NCBI RefSeq assembly: GCF_047511655.1
Contig: NC_133390.1
Span: 129,881,583-129,945,582 of the forward strand
From: Castor canadensis
Taxonomy: Eukaryota > Chordata > Mammalia > Rodentia > Castoridae
DNA length: 64,000 nt
Direction of reading: 5' to 3'
Program-made: the position numbers and the translations under genes
Shown here: positions 47,801-60,620 of the stretch, one piece after another
Layout of the letters: the number at the start of each line of letters is the position of its first letter
How positions within the stretch are numbered: position 1 is the stretch's first letter
The notes under the pieces: model-generated
Told to the model about the DNA's origin: nothing
Databases searched by the model: none
Seen by the model: only the letters and a program-made list of their open reading frames with translations

Positions 47801-49392
47801 GAGTTGTAGACAGACAACAAGCAGATCCCCTGTGGTATGTGACAGAATGGAGACCTAGATCTGCAGTTTGCAAGGTTAGCTACTCATTGTTTCTCCACAA
47901 GAATTCTTTAAATGAGTGATATGAAACTTTTTGGTTGGAAATAGTACGCTTTATCTTCTTTATAAGAAAAGAAGGTAAAATAGTCAAATCCTGACTCCTT
48001 AAGACATTTTAACACATATTCATATTAAAATTGCTATCAAATTCTGCCAAATTAATGAATTATGAGATTTCTGCAGTTACATGTATGATCCGACTTCTTT
48101 TATCCAGCCTACGGGAATGGCCTTACATTACACCCTTTTACATTTTTATATTTTATTTATTTAGCTATGCTAGTGTTAGAAGAATTTTAGGAAGATATCC
48201 AACAGCTATTATTGAACTAACTTCTGAAACGTCACAGCAAACACCTTGCTAGTGTTGGTGACTTCATTTATTCATTCCTGTGCCACCATAATCTTGGTCT
48301 CACCACATTTCTTTTGTGAAGTTGAAATCTTTCTCGACTCTGAAATTTTCACACAATCGTTAACAGGCTTTGGAAAGATATAAGAATACAGTGTGTAATC
48401 ATGGTTCTTACGCATACCACAGATAACTGTTTACACGTAGCATCGTTAACAACTGAATGCCTTAGTCTTCGGTTATCATTGCAATTATTTTCTTCACCCA
48501 GAACTGTGGATGATTTAAGTTTCAATGATTTTTTTTTTTAAATGAAGAGGTGGGTGAATATACATAGTTAATGTGAATTTCTCTATTGCAAAAATCTTAT
48601 ATATCTTCTAGGACAATGATGTAAATATCCCTCCAAAAGGGAATGATTTTATTCCACAAGCAATTGTAGAATCTGTGTTGTCAGATATGATATAGGAAAT
48701 TCTAGACAGAAATGTTTTCAATTCAATGGAATTTTGGATTGAAATTCAGGTTAAAACTAATGTAGAGGTTGTGTGCCAAAGGTATTTTAGGAGCTTATCT
48801 AAGAAGAAGCTGAGTGGGATGAAGAAATGCTTTAACCAGGAAGTGTTGGGCCTCCATGAGATTCTGCAAGTCAGAGAACTATACAAAATTTACATTAAAA
48901 TCCAAGGTTCAGAGAAATAAGGCAAATATTTGGTGTGTCCAAATCTCACTTCTCTGTGCCCTACCTCCCTCCATAAGTACGAAATTCATCACCTGAATTG
49001 ATATTTGATTGTAGTGTCTGGCTTCTGCATCTAAATGAATAACTGATAGTGTGAGTAGAACTAAGAATCTAAAACCTCTCTTGCTTCATAGTATTATAGG
49101 TAAAATTGTGCAGTAACACCTCTCAATCTCCAATCTAACCAACCTACTTGGTTTAGGTGACTAGCAATTTAGTTAACTCCGAACTGCCTCAATATTCTCA
49201 TTTATAATAAAGTAGGACTGAGATCTGCCTTGCAGGATCAAAGCATCTGACATATGAGTGAAAGAAACTCTTATCCTTTCATATAAAAACTTTAGAGGAA
49301 GATTTAATTTTATTATGTAAATGAGATAAAACTCCTTTGGAGGACAAAAAAAGTAACTTAGAGTATAGCTTTTATCCATTGATATCAAATAC
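41853..49392. other. putative intron 1, start; repeat-poor
   Basis: I find no L1, ID, B1 or composite SINE in about 7.5 kb, whereas both flanks have one every 1-3 kb. Repeat exclusion is usual near promoters of tightly regulated genes, so conserved regulatory elements may lie here. T-runs occur at 42160-42172 and 48531-48539. The short open frames have no recognisable motifs. Confidence 0.55.
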
Positions 49393-49512
49393 AATTTTTA
49401 TTTGAGACAGGATCTTGCATTGTGGCTTATGTTGGCCTGGAACTCAAAATCCTCCTGCCTTGGCCTCCCAAGTGCTGGGGAATTACAGATATACTCCACC
49501 ACACTTGGCCCC
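49393..49512 (-). mobile_element. B1-like SINE, antisense
   Basis: 'tttgagacaggatcttgcattgtgg', 'ggcctggaactcaaaatcctcctgcc' and 'gcctcccaagtgctggggaattacag' mark an antisense monomeric B1. It is the first young repeat after the promoter block. Confidence 0.9.
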
Positions 49513-51844
49513 AGTAGAAATTTTGATGGTTAAAATTGGGGACTATAGTGACTCTTTGTGAGTCCTATAATATATGAAGGCTGAGATAGAGACTAATCTG
49601 AGAGGTGTTCCTTGTGTAAGGACCATCATGCCCAGTCAGGTCCTTCTCTTCTGTCTGTTGCTAAGAGAAGGAATGTCTAATTCAGAGTTGTCCAAACAGC
49701 ATATAAGTATTATTTTTTTGAGGATATTTTATCTGTATAATTTCTTCCATCTGAAAAGGGTGGCTAAAATCCAAAATTTTGAAGCCATGAAGAAATAACC
49801 TTGAGTCCTGCCCTATGTGGTGGAAGCCAGTGAGCAGCCTTGGGTGTCATGGAAGATGACACCATATCTCTACACCAGGACAAAGCAGGTGGAGCTTTGG
49901 GATTGCTGAACAGCTCCCTGTCACTCTCACAGGAGATTTTGGCTCCCTGTGTGTGAGCACTGAGTGAGCTATTTGGACAGGGCAGCTGATTTGTCCTCTG
50001 ATCCTAATGTTTCTGCAGATAATTTTGCTAAATGAGTCAGCACTGTGCCTGTGTGAATATAGCCAGAGGAGGGAAGAGACTGCTCTCATATCTGAGATTT
50101 ACACACTTGCTTCCTCTATCAGGAAATGGAGAACCACAAGTAGTATTCAACACAGGAAAAGGAGAGCCATACACAGCAGTAAATGCATCAGATAATAGCA
50201 TTTTATTTTCCATTGTAATTTGGATATCAGATATTCCTCTGGGTGATAACACAGTCAGAAAGTTATCCAGAGAAATTTGTCAACGTCTGAGAATTTCAGA
50301 TTAACTGGATTTATACTCATCTTTCAGAAAGAAATTTCCCTCTAAAATTTTGTCTCTTGCAAAGAAAATTCTTCAGATCTCAGGTAAAGAACAGAAGTTC
50401 TATGGGAACAATAAGGTCCCTCCAACTTCAGTCTGCTTAAACTGAACACGTGTATCACTTTTCATCTGTGTGGAAGGTAGTTACCATCCATATCCATTCA
50501 ATGTAGTTTGAGGAGACAGGATGAGGCAAAGGCAAGTACACATACAGTTTCTGAATCATTGGTACACAGAGCTAGAAACAGCTTATCTTTTGTGGACATG
50601 GCCCATGGAAAGACTAGCTGTGGTGAAGGAGCCCCAGCATGTGCCCAGCAACTAAAGAGGTGGGCAAGTAGGCAGCAAGGAATTAAAAGGCAGAGTGAGG
50701 GAGAAAAGGAGCAAAGAATGCTAGCAAATCAGGGGCTTCCAGACTCCCTTCCTGTCTTGAGTAGAACAGCTTTCCCTATGCCCTAGGATGGCAGCTCTTC
50801 TCTTTCTGCTACATGGGAAAGAATTTAGGATTAACTTGACTGAAATGGCAAACTATGTCATCCTCCCTGAACCACTGAGAACTGGATAAAGTTTTGCTCC
50901 TAATCTATAAAAGTAATCTTGTTGTGAAGGAAGGAATCCAGCTGAGTAAGAACGAAATGCTTTCATAACTTGCCTCCTACATTTTAAGAAATGCTAAGTG
51001 TAGTACCAACTTAATGTTCTTCTACTCACCCATCCACATCCTGAAGAAAGCAACTCTGGGGTGAAGAGGGGCACATCCTCTTTCTTATCTGAGACTTTAG
51101 GAACGTGTGGAGCACAGAGATTCTGATATATCTGGTCTTTTCATCAAGAAAGCCAGCAGAATATATTTGGGACCACACTGTATCGAGGAAAGGAATGTCC
51201 CCTCAAACCCTTCAAGCTGAATTGCGGGCTCAGTTGAGTTCTTGTGGGATAGTTATCAAGATTTGTCCTTATGTGTGATACCACATATCATTTATTCATT
51301 TAATCTCATTTCTCAAATGTTTATTGAGGTTATCCTGTGTTTTGGGTCTCACTAAATATTTTAGAAACCTTGCTGGATGGGATTTTTTGAACATTTGGCA
51401 AAGGTGGATACCTTTTAACTTTTGGTAATAATGAATTATGAACTGGGCATTTAGGGAAAATCCTAAATAATAGATGATTTCTTGGATACTAAAACAATAC
51501 AAATTAATTTTGACAAATTAAAAAAATCTTTTTTGAATACAATAAAGTTAATTATGAAAATTAAGAGGGCTAATGCAATAAGTGTGGAAACATTTTTCTC
51601 AGTAAACAATCACAAAGAGTGAGCAGAGAAGGTGAATATGGGGGTGAAAGTTGTGCTGATGGTGATAAACCACAAACTGAAATTATTATGTGCCTGTCTA
51701 ACAAGAGAGAGAGGATCAGCCAAAAAGTATGTGAGGTTAGGTGATCCATTTATGTGCTCAATTTTTTGATCTCATAAAATTATATATTTAACATATTGCT
51801 TACTAGGGCTGAAAGTAACAGTGATTAAGAACTGAAACAAGATG

Positions 51845-51845
<1 letters not shown>
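49513..51845. other. no gene seen
   Basis: No recognisable repeats or coding exons. Open frames on both strands near 50.0-50.3 kb overlap and lack motifs. Confidence 0.5.

Positions 51846-51848
<3 letters not shown>

Positions 51849-51877
<29 letters not shown>
51849..51877. repeat. (AT)n microsatellite
   Basis: About 14 AT units. Confidence 0.95.
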
Positions 51878-51879
<2 letters not shown>

Positions 51880-52534
51880 GGTGTACATATATATTAGACT
51901 TTATTTAAAAGTAAAAATAGGTTTTTCTAAAGACAAGTAAGTCTTTAAGTTTGTTGTGAGTTTCTACATTTGTGGGTTTGAGAAAGGAAATTGGATAATT
52001 GTTACAAAAAAATTCTTAAAGTCCTTAATAGATTAAAACATATTGTCTGTGATTGAATGGACATGGAATTGGGTGTACATGGTTCTGTATGGAATCCACA
52101 GAGGAGTGAAAGTTCTGATGTGTAGGTCACCTGAAGAAAGACTAAGAGGAAAAAGGTACAATTTTTTCCATTGGCAGAGTGAAAAGGTTTGGATATCCAA
52201 AAGCAGAGACATATGTGAATTCATCACCCCGATCTGGTTTGTATCCACATACTTTGCTCTGAAATATGGTACTGAGAACAGTTCTACTTTGAGAAGTTAC
52301 CTGCAAAACAACCACCAACACCAGATAATTTCTAAGACCTCTCCTCCAGTTTATAATTCTATGATTCAATGACATTTTTTATGTAACAGTCATGGATCCT
52401 TTCTTATTGTACTGTTTGTGAATATTTATTATGCTTTTTACTTTAGCCTTGAAAATAACTGAGAATGCCATAAAATAAGAGTAACACATTTACATGCTTT
52501 TATCAGGAATAGTTTAGAAAAGAGAATAGGCGGT

Positions 52535-52655
52535 CCCAGACCTGAGATCAGATCCAACCCTGCAACTGTGTTCTATACTTCAGGTGCTTCATTTCCAAAA
52601 TGGGATTGCTCTAAGAATTAAATATAAAGTGTTTATCCCAGTGCTCAGCATTAAT
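52535..52655 (+). repeat. MIR-like SINE
   Basis: 'gacctgagatcagatccaaccctgcaactg', 'caggtgcttcatttccaaaatggg' and 'ctaagaattaaatataaagtgtttatcccagtgctcagc' follow MIR in sense through most of its length. Confidence 0.6.
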
Positions 52656-54642
52656 TACTTTGTACTGGTACTCATATTTTTAGCTTATTTTGCTTTGATT
52701 CTATCAGCCTCACATCAGTAAAGCAGCCTTTAAGTCCCTTTCAGAGGTTAATTTTGTGAGATGGTTGTTATCCTGGGTATTTTGGTCATGCATAACTAGA
52801 GCCCATTCTCAGCACAGACATACTACACATGACAAACATTTAACATGCCAGTGGTTCAGGAAGAAAGTCCTCTGTGAGCACCTAGAGTCCAAACCATCTT
52901 TCTAGCAGATGCTCCTGGCATAGATAACAGAACTTGACCTTTTTTAAACCACATGGGCAATAGGGGCTTGAAAAAGAGATTTGGATGTGGATGATTCAGA
53001 ATTCCCTGTATACACAAAATTCCATGCAGTATTTCCTTATCTACCAACGTGATATATTAGGAGTGAGATTGTCACTCCTTCCTATTAAACTAGACATAAT
53101 AGTAGAGAGACTTCAGTCCTGGTACCCTTCCAGGAGCAATTTAGGAATCTTATCTAAGAACCAGAAATGATTTCAAATAACATGAAGTAGACTTGCTCAC
53201 ATTGGAGAGAAAACCAAGGGCTGTATCCAGCAGCAAGTCATTTGTATAATCAGAGATTTGCCCAACAGAATCTAGCAAGAGAAGAGAGCTCTAAAATCAA
53301 TTTTTCTGAAATCACTAGAAAACATTACCTCATTGTTTTGACCTAGCTGTGAAAATAGATGGTTTGATGTTTCAAGAAAAGATGAGACGATATCACTGTT
53401 TTCATTGTTTATTGATTAGATCCTTGGGCCTAAACAAAGATCATAGGATTGTCTCTGTTAGGCAAGGATTTGGAGTATTGAGACAGACCCAGATCTGCAA
53501 ACTTGAAGAGGCTGATAGGTTTACTTCAAGTTCTGGTGAATTTCTCTAACTTATAGAATTGACAAAGTCAGCATTTAGGTATTCTTAATGAGGTCCATCA
53601 ATAAATAGTAAGGAAGATCTAAATAAAAGAATGTGATGTTTTTCTGCACTTGTTAGGGGAGCTACCTGGAGCCATTTGTGGTGGAAATCTATACTTATTT
53701 CTGTATTGATTAGGTCATTAGTGCCATCTATTCTGCTCTGTGGGAATTACTTCACTTGGCTTGCTTCTTCTGTACTCTGAATTACCTCACTTCTGCAGGC
53801 AAAATTGCTTATCAATACAGAGACCCCAAATTTCCATAGACCTAAAAGGGACAGTGATAAGCAAAACCCAGCATTTTTCCTGTTGATTCGGAATTAACCT
53901 TTGGATCATTTGTGATCAAAACCTACTTATGGAATTGTTATTTTGAAGAAATCATTTGCTTACTTGTTTTGCCCTGTACACCTTAGCTGATATGTACTAA
54001 CCTCTTCCCATGTGAAAGGGACTTTGTACATATCTGTGGTGTCCTAACTGCTCTGCCTTTTGATTGTGGTCACAGCAATGCCAATATCTCACAGCATATT
54101 TGTCTGAGGGAAGAAGAAAAAATATATGTTTCATCCATTAAATTCTTTTCTTTGTAATACAAGTTATCCTCTACTATATGATTGCTATTAAAAAAACACA
54201 CACACACAGTAGAATTAGATGATCTAATCTGGAGATCGGGAATTGATAACCAAAGGAAGAGAAGGTGATGTAGTGAGACTGTGTCAGAGAAGGAAGACAA
54301 TGGAAATTAACTTTTGAAAGTGGTACAAAGTGGGTGGGAAGTTGTCTATGCATCACAGATCTCTACTGCGGCTGTCGTTTTTGGCGTAGGTGCTGCCATG
54401 TGTTCTTAGTTCCTGATTTTACCAGCCCTTCTAGCACACTTTCCCCTGATGTCATAGGAAGAGGACAGGTCAAAGTTGAGGTGATCTAAGTGAATTCCTC
54501 CTCTGCCTGTCTCCCACCTGGCCAAGTTATCCATTGTGAACTTAAGATTCCTTTTATGTGTTCTCACATGCAAAGTACTTGCCACATAATAGAAAGACTA
54601 CCTCAGTCCTGCTTTCTCTACATGGACTTATTATTGATTAAA
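52656..54642. other. no gene seen
   Basis: A short CA run lies at 54196-54209. No repeat family or coding exon recognised. Confidence 0.5.
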
Positions 54643-54745
54643 TGGGCTGAGAGTGGAATTCAGTTATAGAGCTTTTGCCTAACATGTATAAGGCCCTTGG
54701 GTTTGGTGTAAACCCCAGAGCCACTAAAAAAGAGGAGAAAAAACA
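54643..54745 (+). mobile_element. ID SINE
   Basis: 'gggctgagagtggaattcagttatagagcttttgcctaacatgtataaggc' and 'gtaaaccccagagcc' with an A-rich tail. Confidence 0.8.
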
Positions 54746-56120
54746 CAGAAACGTGGAAATACATGTAATGAAATTATTTATCAATATTTGTTTTGAAATG
54801 TTATACAGTTATAGTTTGAGTTACATGTATTTTATCTGCTCATGAGTAGTAACTGACAAAGAAAAATGAAGTGAAGAGTGTTGAGATTCTGTTCTTTTAT
54901 AAGGGGTTAACAATATATATTACATAATTATGTATAAATTTAGGAAGAAAAGTCTCTAATGCCTGTAAATCTATGTCTGTGCTCACTGCCCAGTTTAATG
55001 TGAAGCAGTGATGTTTATTTTAGGGACCTAATGTTTCCCATTTTAAGACAGATAGATGCCTAGGGATAAGTTATTATGGGAAAGGAAATTTTCAAAAAAA
55101 TATTTTGACCAAAAATTGAAAAATAGTTTTGGAGATGCATATTAACTAAGGAATGAGGTTCAAAGAAAAAATGCCATGCCTGTTTTTTCATTGTTGTTTT
55201 CCAATGGAATCACAAAGTTTGGGCTTTCCAGTCCCGGTCTCGGTCTTAAGGTACCATTTTTGGATTCTTTGTAACTAAGGCATGTTATTTAGCTCTTCAG
55301 ATGTGCCTTCTAAGCTATTCCTCTGTCTAGGTGGTGAAAGTGGCAAATGTGTGTATATGACCTGTTGTCTGTCCCGGGGGAAGAATTAATATCAGATAGA
55401 CAAGCTTGTTGTCAGCCCAGTGCCCACACATACTATTCATGCATTTCACTTATATTGAGGATGAAATTATCCATGTTAACTGATCTCTTTCTCTTGACAT
55501 TATCTTCCAGAAAACTTAAATTAGAATTAGCCTGTATAACCTTCCATCAAAGAATGTTCGTCCTCAATTTGTTTTCTACCAAGTAAACCCTGAACACCTG
55601 GAGTGCACACGCTGGTTCTGAGCCGAGCTTCCTGTGTGTTGCCAGAGGCTAACGGTTGTACTTGGCAGATGTGCAAGGTCAAAGTGGTCTTTTTATCCTT
55701 CCTCCCACAGGAGTCATCTCTCAGACGGAGGAAGTGGTGAGGTTAACAGAAGCTTCAACACTACCCTGAATTAAAGTAGGTACGATGGACCTGTTTATTA
55801 AGTATTTGTCAAAGGTAGTGGCTTTGTTAAAATATTTGGACAGAGAAATTTAGAAATGATGCTTAGTTTTTACTAATTAGAAATAAATCTTCTTTCATGA
55901 TATGAAACAAAGTAGCAACCAAAAAAACCCTTGTTTTGCCACTTTGCTAAATTGAAGAAATGGAAAATTGTAGAAATATTGTTTATGGGTAAATAGACTT
56001 ATTTAATAGCAATATATTTTTGTAATGTCCAGAAAATACATGCTTCAAATTTCTTTACCTAATTCATCATATGCATTAGATAGCTTTACTTGATCTAGAT
56101 TTAATTTTATTGTTAAGAAA
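54746..56120. other. mostly unassigned; contains candidate exon 2
   Basis: Includes the candidate exon at 55711-55779 and, at 55843-55890, the sequence that matches the insertion at 56308-56350. No repeats recognised. Confidence 0.5.
55711..55779 (+). other. candidate small noncoding exon
   Basis: A strong acceptor (pyrimidine-rich ttttatccttcctcccacag, 55691-55710) precedes 69 bp ending at tag|gtacga (55779/55780). An alternative donor gaagtg|gtgagg would end it at 55736. No ATG lies within 55711-55779, which fits a second 5' UTR exon. The local sequence is less AT-rich than its flanks. This is a splice-signal guess with no transcript support. Confidence 0.25.
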
Positions 56121-56123
56121 CAG

Positions 56124-56225
56124 TCTTTTTTTGATACAGGTTCTAGCTTTGTAGCCCAGGCTGGCCTCAAATTCATGATCTTAATGCCAACTGGGATTAT
56201 AGGTATGTACCACGATGTCTAGCTT
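56124..56225 (-). mobile_element. B1-like SINE, antisense
   Basis: T-run, 'gatacaggttctagctttgtagcccaggctggcctcaaattc' and 'ctgggattataggtatgtaccacgatg' mark an antisense B1. Confidence 0.85.
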
Positions 56226-56249
56226 ATAAGTCTACTTTCTTGTTTGTTT

Positions 56250-56375
56250 ATTTGTTTCAGTGCTGAGGATCAAATCCAGAGCTTTACACATATGCTCTAC
56301 CACTGAGAAATTTAGAGACAATGCTTAATTTTCACTAATTAGATATTAAATCTACCACTGAGCTATATCCCTAGA
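56250..56375 (-). mobile_element. ID SINE, antisense, with a 43-bp internal insertion
   Basis: 'cagtgctgaggatcaaatccagagc' to 'tgctctaccactgag' is antisense ID, then 43 foreign bases (56308-56350), then 'tctaccactgagctatatccctag' completes the ID head. The 12-mer tctaccactgag is present on both sides (56296-56307 and 56351-56362). Confidence 0.85.
56308..56350 (+). repeat. templated insertion resembling 55845-55890
   Basis: Together with the preceding gag, the insert reads like 55843-55890 with about six differences and one indel over 48 bases ('aaatttaga', 'atgctta', 'actaattag' and 'aaatct' are shared in the same order and spacing). Confidence 0.8.
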
Positions 56376-57520
56376 GAAATTCTTTCTAAAGAGAGAACAG
56401 AAAAACAGAAATTATGCATACTCATTGGTATGTTAACATATATGTGTATATATGTCAATATGCAAATTGTATATAAACTAATAAATATAAAATAACTTGC
56501 ATGTTATATGTACATATATAAATTTGAGATTTCTTTATATTATAAAAGATTAATTTCCATCATGAGATCAATGACAGGTACTAAGTTACTTGGTCTTCTA
56601 TTTCCTTTTCTTGCTGAATTAATTTATTTCACTATGAAAGGACAATATCTCATTAAGAATAGGATTACAGAACAGGATCAATGAAGAGAGAATACTTGCA
56701 TATATCCCTGGTCTCAACCCATCAGCCCCAGTAACATTTTACCAAGATAGAAGTAGAGGGTAAGACAGTGGATTCATTGTTCAAATACAGACACCAGGAT
56801 TACTGTACATTGAGGTTTCAATTCTGTATCTCTGTCCCAGTGACCAAAATGAGCTGTATTGACTATCTTATAATGCCCACTGGTGATCCAGACCCATATT
56901 TAACCGTAAATGAGCCATCCTAGTAAGTGGGACTTATCACAGAAGGAAATAAAGATTCCAGGAGGAATCTCAGACTGTGGTCCTCTTTGTTCTTTGTTAC
57001 AGAGAGGATTCACTCTTAATGCAGTAGTTCTTACAATTGCACGTTTCTTAAAGTACAGACTTTTGTGACTCGGTAGAACTGGGGTGGGTCTCAAGTGTAT
57101 GCATTTCTAACACATTCCTAAGTGATGTTGATGGTAGTGGTCCATGAGCCAACAATCTGATGGTGACTGAAAATAAACACAAATTTTCCTGTCAGAATGC
57201 AGAATTTGCATAATTGTTTTATAATAAAATATTAAAGGATCATCATAAAATTTCAAAACACCCAACTTCAAAATAAATTTTAAATTTACTTTTATTTAAA
57301 ATTATGCTGAAAGCATAGCAACCTAAAAGGAGGTAAGGATTTACAGATTCACTGGACAGAAAGCATTAGGAGCTTGTTTCAAAAGATTATAGGAAAATGC
57401 AAATTTTCCCCTGAGCTTCTATATTCCAGAGTGGACTTCTAAAATCTATGGAGGTAGAATAACAATCCTTAATCCACACAATTGCTTATTCTAAAAGTCA
57501 AGAAAAAAAATTAAAAAGTT
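56376..57520. other. AT-rich stretch, no gene seen
   Basis: TA-rich patch at 56430-56525. No coding signal. Confidence 0.5.
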
Positions 57521-57657
57521 AGTGAGCACCTCATGGTGCTCGCTTGTACTCCTCACACTCAGGAGGTAGAGGCAGGAGGATTACAAGTTTGAGCCCAGCC
57601 TGGACTATACAGGAAGACCCTGTCTCAAAAATAAATAAATAAATAAATAAATAAATA
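57521..57657 (+). mobile_element. B1-like SINE with (AAAT)n tail
   Basis: 'gtgagcacctcatggtgctcgcttgtactcctcac', 'aggaggtagaggcaggaggattac', 'gagcccagcctggactatacagg' and 'accctgtctcaaaa' followed by about seven AAAT units. Confidence 0.9.
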
Positions 57658-58123
57658 CTGCTGAGTGTTAGAGTTTAAAATTGTAAACAGAAAAATGTAT
57701 AAATAAAGACTCATAACAGCTTTATGTATACTTGGTGATCCAAATATCCTTCAAGCTGTGAGGTGTCCAGGACATGAGATATTGCTCAGCAATTAAAAGG
57801 ACCAAGTTACTAACACACACAGCAGCTTGGGTGGTGTTCAAGAACATTCTGTTAAGTGAAAACAGGCAATCCAAAAAATTGGAGTGAATGATTCCCCTTA
57901 CATAATATCGCCAGATGATAAAACTCTAGTAACAAAGAACAGTTCATGTTTGCCAAGAGAAATGACAAGGGGAGGCTTTGACTGTAAAGTGATGGCACTG
58001 ATATATGGCTTGATTATTGTCATGGTTGTACAAATTTATACTTGAATTCAAGTTCATGAGATTGTACAGCCACTAAAGAAGTCAGATTTACTATGTGATG
58101 ATTTGTAAGTTTAAAAAACATCA

Positions 58124-58583
58124 GACTGAGCACCAGTCGCTCACACCTGTAATCCTAGTTCCTTGGGAGGTGGGAGGCTGAGGGTGGGAGGCTTATGGTT
58201 TGAAGCCAACCCAGGCAGAAACTTCAAGAGATCCCATCTCAATCAATAACTGGACAGAGTGTTGTGCACCTGTTATCCCAAGCTATTCAGGAGGCTGAGA
58301 TTGAGAGGATCACAGTTCCAAGCCAGCCTGGGCAAGAAACTGTTGTGAGACCCCCTTCTCAACAAAAAGAAAAAAAAAATCTGAGCTTGGTGGCCTATGC
58401 CTGTCATCCTAGTGACAACAAGAAACATAAAACAGAATCACAGGCTCAACTGACCTTGGCAAAAAGGGAAACGGTCTTCAAAATCACCAGACCCAAAAGG
58501 GCTCAGGTGTGGTTCAATTGATGGAGCACCTGGCTAGCAAGTGCGAAGCCCTGTGTTCAAACTCCATAACAACAACAAAAACA
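58124..58583 (+). mobile_element. composite SINE with three B1-like heads plus ID-like tail
   Basis: Three B1-like starts are seen: 'gagcaccagtcgctcacacctgtaatcc' (58129), 'acagagtgttgtgcacctgttatccc' (58254) and 'tgagcttggtggcctatgcctgtcatcc' (58382). Each of the first two ends in a 'gagatccc/gagaccccc' segment. The ID-like part follows ('gggctcaggtgtggttcaattgatggagcacctggctagcaag', 'ccctgtgttcaaactcc') with an AAC-rich tail. The usual form in this window has at most two B1-like heads. The short 58264-58521 open frame is an artefact. Confidence 0.8.
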
Positions 58584-59211
58584 ATCAGAATTAAGTTATC
58601 TTTTAGTTATACCATGTAACTGGTCTGACACAATTGTGTGAGATAAAATGTCAGTTCATAGAAATAGATGAAATGCTTTATTTCAAGCAAAAGACAAAGA
58701 ACGATGCCTTGTATGAGCCTGCCTAGGCAAACTGGAAAACCTTTCCTGTCATAGTCCTAAGCTGTCATTCCTGGCACCTTGTCCCTATTTCCTTGTTCAT
58801 TGTTTTTCTTAGGATTCTTCTCTGTAATTTTTGTAGCTTCCAAAATGACTTTCAGGGGCAGGTTTGTTCTTCTATTTAGATTAACTGTGACAGACTGACA
58901 GCCTGGAATTATTGTCCAGATTCCATGCTCTTTCATGTGTGAGCTCCAGGAATTGCCATCCCCCTCAGCTTGACCAGCCTAGCAATGGCTGCCTTCAGAA
59001 GGAAGCCATAGTGTACTATCCCAAAGTAGCTGTAAGTTTTAAAGATATGAGGCCTCTAGAAGTGTCTGGGAAGTCTGGTTTCCAGAGGTGTTAGCAATTC
59101 AGTTGTAGTCAAAGCTCTGATTAGGTACTATCAATAAAGTCTGCCTAGTAGATAGACATATGTGTCTTTCTCTGTGAAATACACATATAATGCTAACCAG
59201 GTATAAAGTAC

Positions 59212-59335
59212 TCTCTGAGTGCACTGTGTATTAGTGTGCCTAACCCTCTCAATTGTCTGAGTTAGGAACTCTTATTGTTCCCATTTTCAGGTGAAGAAAC
59301 AGAAGTATAAAGGCAGTAACTGCTCTGTTAGAGGA
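59212..59335 (-). repeat. MIR-like SINE
   Basis: 'gagtgcactgtgtattagtgtgcctaaccctctc' through 'ggaactcttattgttcccattttcaggtgaagaaacagaag' follows antisense MIR. Confidence 0.65.
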
Positions 59336-60524
59336 CAGAATGTCAAACATGAGATTCTAAACAATAAACTACAACATGGCACCTACTCTTTTTTTGTTGC
59401 TGTTGCTTGTTTGTTTTGCTTTTGTCAGCATTTTCTCCTATCACGACAGACCTTTATCTTTGTTAATGCTGCATTTGAGTTTACACATGGCCCACCAGCC
59501 GTGAGGTCATTCACAAACTCTTGTCCAGAGCTGACCTTGTTACACCATCGGGCAGTGCATTCAGGTTCTAGTGCTTGAGCCCAGGGACATAGGGTGCCTT
59601 TATTCTAGGTGGATCTGCACATGAGGGTGCATGTGGGCAGAGCTGCAGCCATTAATGGATGGAGAGAAATGCCTGGTGACACTGATGCTCCATACTGTTC
59701 TTGAGAGGTACACATGTGGGCAGAATCCAACATGTGGCATTTCTGTCCTCTGGGCACTCTCATCTTGCAAAACCAGGAAGCTGCTTTCTTGTCAGCCAAT
59801 CCTGAGTGCTCCCTGGTTGAGTAGGTAGCCTGTTCCAGTGGACTGTTGCGCAAGAACCTACCACCGACCTGGTGAGTCAATTTCTCCAAAACCACCATGG
59901 GCGAGCAGCGGCTGGGCTGAGGCCTAGGGAGAAGCATCCACCTTCTCATTCTTTCTCTGATTCATCTTGTGGAACAGGGGAGAATAAGTATGGTCCAATC
60001 TTAGTTTCAAGGCAAACCAGCACCATCTCTTGTTGGACTCTGGCCAATGTCCTGTGGGAATTGTTTTGTTTTGTTTTTTAGAGATAGTCTCAGTCAACTT
60101 TGTCCTAAAAGGCAGTTCTAGGCTGAGGTCACACAACTCTAGGCCTCAAAGTCATCTTCAATTCTGAGTCCTAGCATGGTGGTCAGGATTCCAGGAGCCT
60201 TAGACACAGTCCTTTCCTGGAGGGGCTTGGACCGTAGGTGTTGCCTTCATTTTACAGTAACATGGGCTTTTGCACCTTTATTGCTTCATAGTACTAAAAT
60301 GGCTGTGAAATCACATTTTTGTATCTCAGGGGATGTCTGAGGTGGTGTCCCTGATGAAAAATAATTGCACCTCTCTGGCTAAGGGTAGAAGAAATGATAG
60401 TCTTTTGTGATAAAAGATGCGGCTATTATGCAGTTTGGCATCTTTCTAGTAGATAACCATGACTGAAGTGTGAGGTTGCATTTGCATCTCAGTGAACGTA
60501 TTCCAGGTGCATAAATGGAAAGCA

Positions 60525-60620
60525 CTGGACAGAGCATGGCTTTTCAGACCTCTGTGTGAATAATTTCAATGCCATTGGCCTGAAGCAGGGATTTATCTTC
60601 CCTGAGCCTCAGTTTTCTTT
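60525..60620 (+). repeat. MIR-like SINE
   Basis: 'acagagcatggcttttcagacctctgtgtgaat' and 'cttccctgagcctcagttttc' follow the sense MIR 5' half. Confidence 0.55.

Noticed and set aside
58264..58521. 85-codon plus-strand frame
   Set aside because: It lies wholly within the composite SINE.
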